From assembly GCA_021821045.1 (NCBI GenBank), contig JAKACW010000001.1, positions 1 to 64,000 on the forward strand: 64,000 nt of DNA. Direction: 5' to 3'. The notes beneath the pieces are model-generated. The model made no database searches. It worked only from the letters and a program-made list of their open reading frames with translations, and was not told the origin of the DNA. The position numbers and the translations under genes were made by a program. Numbering within the stretch: position 1 is the stretch's first letter; every line of letters starts with the position of its first letter. This stretch comes from Pseudomonadota bacterium (GTDB lineage: Bacteria; Pseudomonadota; Gammaproteobacteria; JAADHS01). This document shows, one piece after another, positions 61,802 through 64,000 of this stretch.

Positions 61802-63607
61802 TTAACGTCCGTAGTGTTCCGCCAACCGGCTGATGAACTCATCGACAAACACGTGCATGTCGGCCACGATCTCCTTGATGCGCGATGCAAGGTAGTTGTA
61901 GCCGAACAGGGCCGGAATCGCTACGCCCAGCCCGGCGACTGTCGCCACCAGCGCGGCGGCAATCCCCGGCGCGATGGCGTTGACGTTGACATCGCCGCTG
62001 GCTGCAATGGCCGCGAAGGTAATCATTACGCCGACGACGGTGCCCAGCAGACCCAGGAAGGGACCGCCGCTGATGGCGATGGTTAGCAGCACCATTTGAC
62101 TGTTCAGTCGCTGCGTCTCGCGAACCAAGGTCGCGTCCAGTCCGGCACGAATGGTTTCGATCGCCTGGGGGGAAAGATTCGCCGCTTGCGCGCCTACCGT
62201 TGCGCCCACACGGCGTTGTAGGTCTTGTATGCCGGCATGGTAGATGCGGTAGATGCTCGAGCTTTGAAAGTGGTCGTGCTTGCCGAACAAGGCCTGCGCC
62301 AGGGGCGACGACGCTTCGAGTTGCTTCGCTTCTTCGTCCTCTTCCGCATCCAGCGCCGTCGGATCACCTTTGAGTTTGCTGAACTGAGTCAGAAACGACC
62401 GGTTGTCGCGACGAACTCGGTTGATGTAGACGCCCTTGCCAAACATGACCAACCAACTTATGACCGCCATGACAACCAAGATCGCGATTACGACCCAGCC
62501 GTCGATCGTGACGTTCTGAAGAATGACGCCGAAATAGGACGTACCGCCGGATTCACCTTGCTCGTCTTCGCCATAAGCAAGAAGTGGGCTGTCCGGGGTC
62601 TGCGCCATATAGGACGCCCGTATCCAGTTGGCATCCCGCGCCACATTGCTGACTTGGGCTTCGTCCAACTCGCCAACAAAACCAAGGGTGCCGTCCGTGG
62701 CTGCGCCGAATGACAGCGCTCCTCCAAACTCTTGCTCGAACTTGACCGCGATGCCGGCGGCTTCCGCCCCATTGACATAAAGCGCCAACTTGTCCGCGGT
62801 CAAGCTAACGACAACATGCTGCCAGGCGCCGTCCGGAATGACGGCAGGCGAGGTCTCGTAGCTCTTCGCGCCGGAGTAGCGGGCGCGCAGCTCGTTGCCT
62901 TTCATCTCCAAGACCAGTCCGTTGTTGCCGTCTTGCCATTGGGCCACGTAGGCGTTGCTCTGCGACTGCCCGGACTTCAACCACAGCGAGAGGGTCAAGC
63001 CGTTCTTCGGGTCTGCCCGAAGCGCGGGGCGGTTTTCAAGTTTAATGCTCGATGAGCCATTGAACTGCACGCCACCGCCGATGAACGAGGCGGACACCAG
63101 CGAGGCGGTGGTGCTGTCGGGATGGTTGGCGAATGAACTGCGGTCCTGCACTTGCGCGCCGTCAAAGTGGTAGACCAGCACCTGGCGCGGATCGAACGTG
63201 GCGGCAGCCTCTTGACCGTCCGCCGCGGCGGCGTTGCCATAGTACATCCAAATCGATTCGCCCATGCTGGCCCCGGCGACACTCGGCAGTTTGACCCAGA
63301 CGAATGCCAGGCCATTAACGGGATCGATACGTTCGATGTGGTGCTTGAGGGGCGTCTTGTCGTCGCCCGCGACGAAACGCAAATCGGCGCCGGCCGCGTT
63401 CATGTCCTGGAAAAACGGAAAATTCCCCGCATGCAAACGCACCAGCACGGGAAAGTCAGTGAGCGTTGCGGGTAGATTGGCGCCCTGTGCCGTGGTGTTC
63501 AGGCTGATCTGCTTGCGAAACGACCACTCGTCCTGCCACCACGCCTGCGCCAGCATCGGCAGACTCATCAAAACGAAAAAGAACAACGCAATCCGTTGTC
63601 GCGGCAT
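61802..63607 (-). CDS. DUF2341-LamG-ExbB fusion (MotA/TolQ/ExbB proton channel)
   Basis: 601 residues from the ATG at 63607, which has GGAG nine bases upstream; ATG at 63622 lacks a site. A signal peptide ends near LAQA, then a DUF2341 domain (WSFRKQISLNTTAQG to about 130) and a LamG/concanavalin domain (about 150-330; LTLSLWLKSGQ, LALYVNGAEAAG). After a linker and a membrane helix near 375 comes the ExbB/TolQ channel (FLGLLGTVVGVMITFAAIA and PGIAAALVATVAGLGVAIPA). The channel is thus joined to a periplasmic sugar-binding-like module. First gene of the operon down to 58110. Confidence 0.85.
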   Translation of the reverse strand: MPRQRIALFFFVLMSLPMLAQAWWQDEWSFRKQISLNTTAQGANLPATLTDFPVLVRLHAGNFPFFQDMNAAGADLRFVAGDDKTPLKHHIERIDPVNGLAFVWVKLPSVAGASMGESIWMYYGNAAAADGQEAAATFDPRQVLVYHFDGAQVQDRSSFANHPDSTTASLVSASFIGGGVQFNGSSSIKLENRPALRADPKNGLTLSLWLKSGQSQSNAYVAQWQDGNNGLVLEMKGNELRARYSGAKSYETSPAVIPDGAWQHVVVSLTADKLALYVNGAEAAGIAVKFEQEFGGALSFGAATDGTLGFVGELDEAQVSNVARDANWIRASYMAQTPDSPLLAYGEDEQGESGGTSYFGVILQNVTIDGWVVIAILVVMAVISWLVMFGKGVYINRVRRDNRSFLTQFSKLKGDPTALDAEEDEEAKQLEASSPLAQALFGKHDHFQSSSIYRIYHAGIQDLQRRVGATVGAQAANLSPQAIETIRAGLDATLVRETQRLNSQMVLLTIAISGGPFLGLLGTVVGVMITFAAIAASGDVNVNAIAPGIAAALVATVAGLGVAIPALFGYNYLASRIKEIVADMHVFVDEFISRLAEHYGR

Positions 63608-63677
63608 TAGTAGTTTCTCCATTGACGGCACGCGAATCAGGGGATTCGAAAGACCCGTTGCATGTTCTCTGGAAATT

Positions 63678-63695
63678 GTTGCAGGAACATTACAA
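63678..63695 (-). promoter_or_regulatory. Possible PhoB-like box upstream of the ExbB operon
   Basis: Minus-strand TTGTAAT-GTTC-CTGCAAC in 11-base phase, about 70 bases before the start at 63607. The -10 position reads GAACAT, a poor match, so this site is less certain than most. Confidence 0.38.
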
Positions 63696-63760
63696 AAGCC
63701 TTGATAGCAGGCTGTTGTTTCGAACAGGAGAATCTGAAACGTCAAAGAAATCCGACACGG

Positions 63761-63801
63761 GAGTGAGCATGGTCGCGCAACAATCGCGATTATGCTCACT
63801 C
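63761..63801 (-). terminator. Long hairpin directly after the right-edge gene
   Basis: Ten perfect base pairs (63761-63770 with 63792-63801) extend inwards by seven more (two of them G-U) to a seven-base loop. It starts at the base after the TAA of the minus-strand gene at the right edge. On the minus strand a T-rich stretch follows only after about eight bases, so termination is likely but not textbook. Confidence 0.55.
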
Positions 63802-64000
63802 TTACGGAACATCCTCCAAGCCGAATCCTTCTACCACCACTTCCAAGAACGACAACGCTTGATCGGATAAGGGTGTTTCCGAAGCCTGGTCTGCCGCCGA
63901 ACCGACGTTTGAAGCGAGTGACGATTCCGCGTCCTTGGTCACCGAACTGGCCACGCCGCTCACGCCGGTCAATCCGGCGGCGATGCTGCTATCGCCCACG
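63802..64000 (-). CDS. C-terminal end of a protein running off the right edge
   Basis: The visible 65 codons end at TAA 63804-63802. The sequence is Ala/Ser/Gly-rich (GLTGVSGVASSVTKDAESSL) and ends SFLEVVVEGFGLEDVP. Ends of the LEV-x-V-x-GFG type occur in large secreted filamentous-haemagglutinin-like proteins, but the fragment is too short to be sure. It is followed by a hairpin terminator and then the ExbB operon. Confidence 0.5.
   Translation of the reverse strand, partial: VGDSSIAAGLTGVSGVASSVTKDAESSLASNVGSAADQASETPLSDQALSFLEVVVEGFGLEDVP

Noticed and set aside
1-64000. CRISPR arrays, tRNA, rRNA, insertion sequences or prophage genes
   Set aside because: I looked for regular direct repeats with spacers, tRNA-like cloverleaf ends and transposase or integrase motifs and saw none.

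Overview
This window looks like a chromosomal segment of a gammaproteobacterium with moderate to high GC. The evidence is an exosortase D (VPLPA-CTERM) system, a fused ExbB/ExbD/TonB/porin operon, Shine-Dalgarno-led genes and Pseudomonas-style GTAG REP palindromes; the genus cannot be named from sequence alone. I see no rRNA, tRNA, CRISPR array, transposase or integrase. Almost all of the window is a large exopolysaccharide (EPS) and protein-sorting locus, followed by a membrane-lipid block and a TonB block.

Layout. 1-79 is the start of an unknown gene running off the left edge. 484-8976 (minus) holds a PrsT-like TPR lipoprotein, a WecA/MraY-type phosphoglycosyltransferase, exosortase XrtD fused to EpsI, a WecG/TagA-type glycosyltransferase and a heparinase-like enzyme. 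9015-18870 (minus) holds two Gfo/Idh/MocA oxidoreductases (one fused to an alcohol dehydrogenase), an O-antigen ligase/polymerase-like protein, two GT4 glycosyltransferases, a hexapeptide acyltransferase and a membrane acyltransferase. 19034-32572 carries three small methyltransferases, a GT2, an acyltransferase-3 and three very large exported proteins (beta-helix and/or SGNH). 32688-39863 (minus) carries AsnB, a GT4, a flippase, a glycoside-hydrolase-like protein and a UspA protein. 40134-42897 (plus) is an MBOAT/SGNH O-acetylation pair. 42910-49926 (minus) is WecB, WecC, a CpsD-like ATPase with a broken P-loop, a GumC/Wzz co-polymerase, an outer-membrane barrel and a Wza-type export protein. 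50278-51413 is a ribbon-helix-helix protein plus a VPLPA-tailed protein. 51683-58070 is lipid-centred: a fused OlsF-like ornithine-lipid synthase, a second VPLPA protein, a PAP2 phosphatase, a GT4, an OlsB-like N-acyltransferase and DgkA. 58110-63607 is an ExbB-ExbD-TonB-porin-coiled-coil operon.

Together the genes describe synthesis of an EPS containing ManNAc/ManNAcA: lipid-linked start, decoration, flipping, polymerisation, and export through a Wza/Wzz/barrel route. It is coupled to exosortase sorting of VPLPA-tailed surface proteins.

The most interesting observation is regulatory. Nearly every major intergenic region carries direct repeats of a CTGTMAY-like heptamer in an 11-bp phase (7-4-7, the layout of a Pho box). 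In most of them a TANNNT -10 element lies exactly 10 bases downstream. About a dozen such sites precede the EPS, exosortase, VPLPA, ornithine-lipid and wecCB transcription units. I infer that the whole island is a phosphate-starvation (PhoB) regulon joining EPS, protein sorting and phosphate-free membrane lipids. The sites were found by eye and need a matrix scan.
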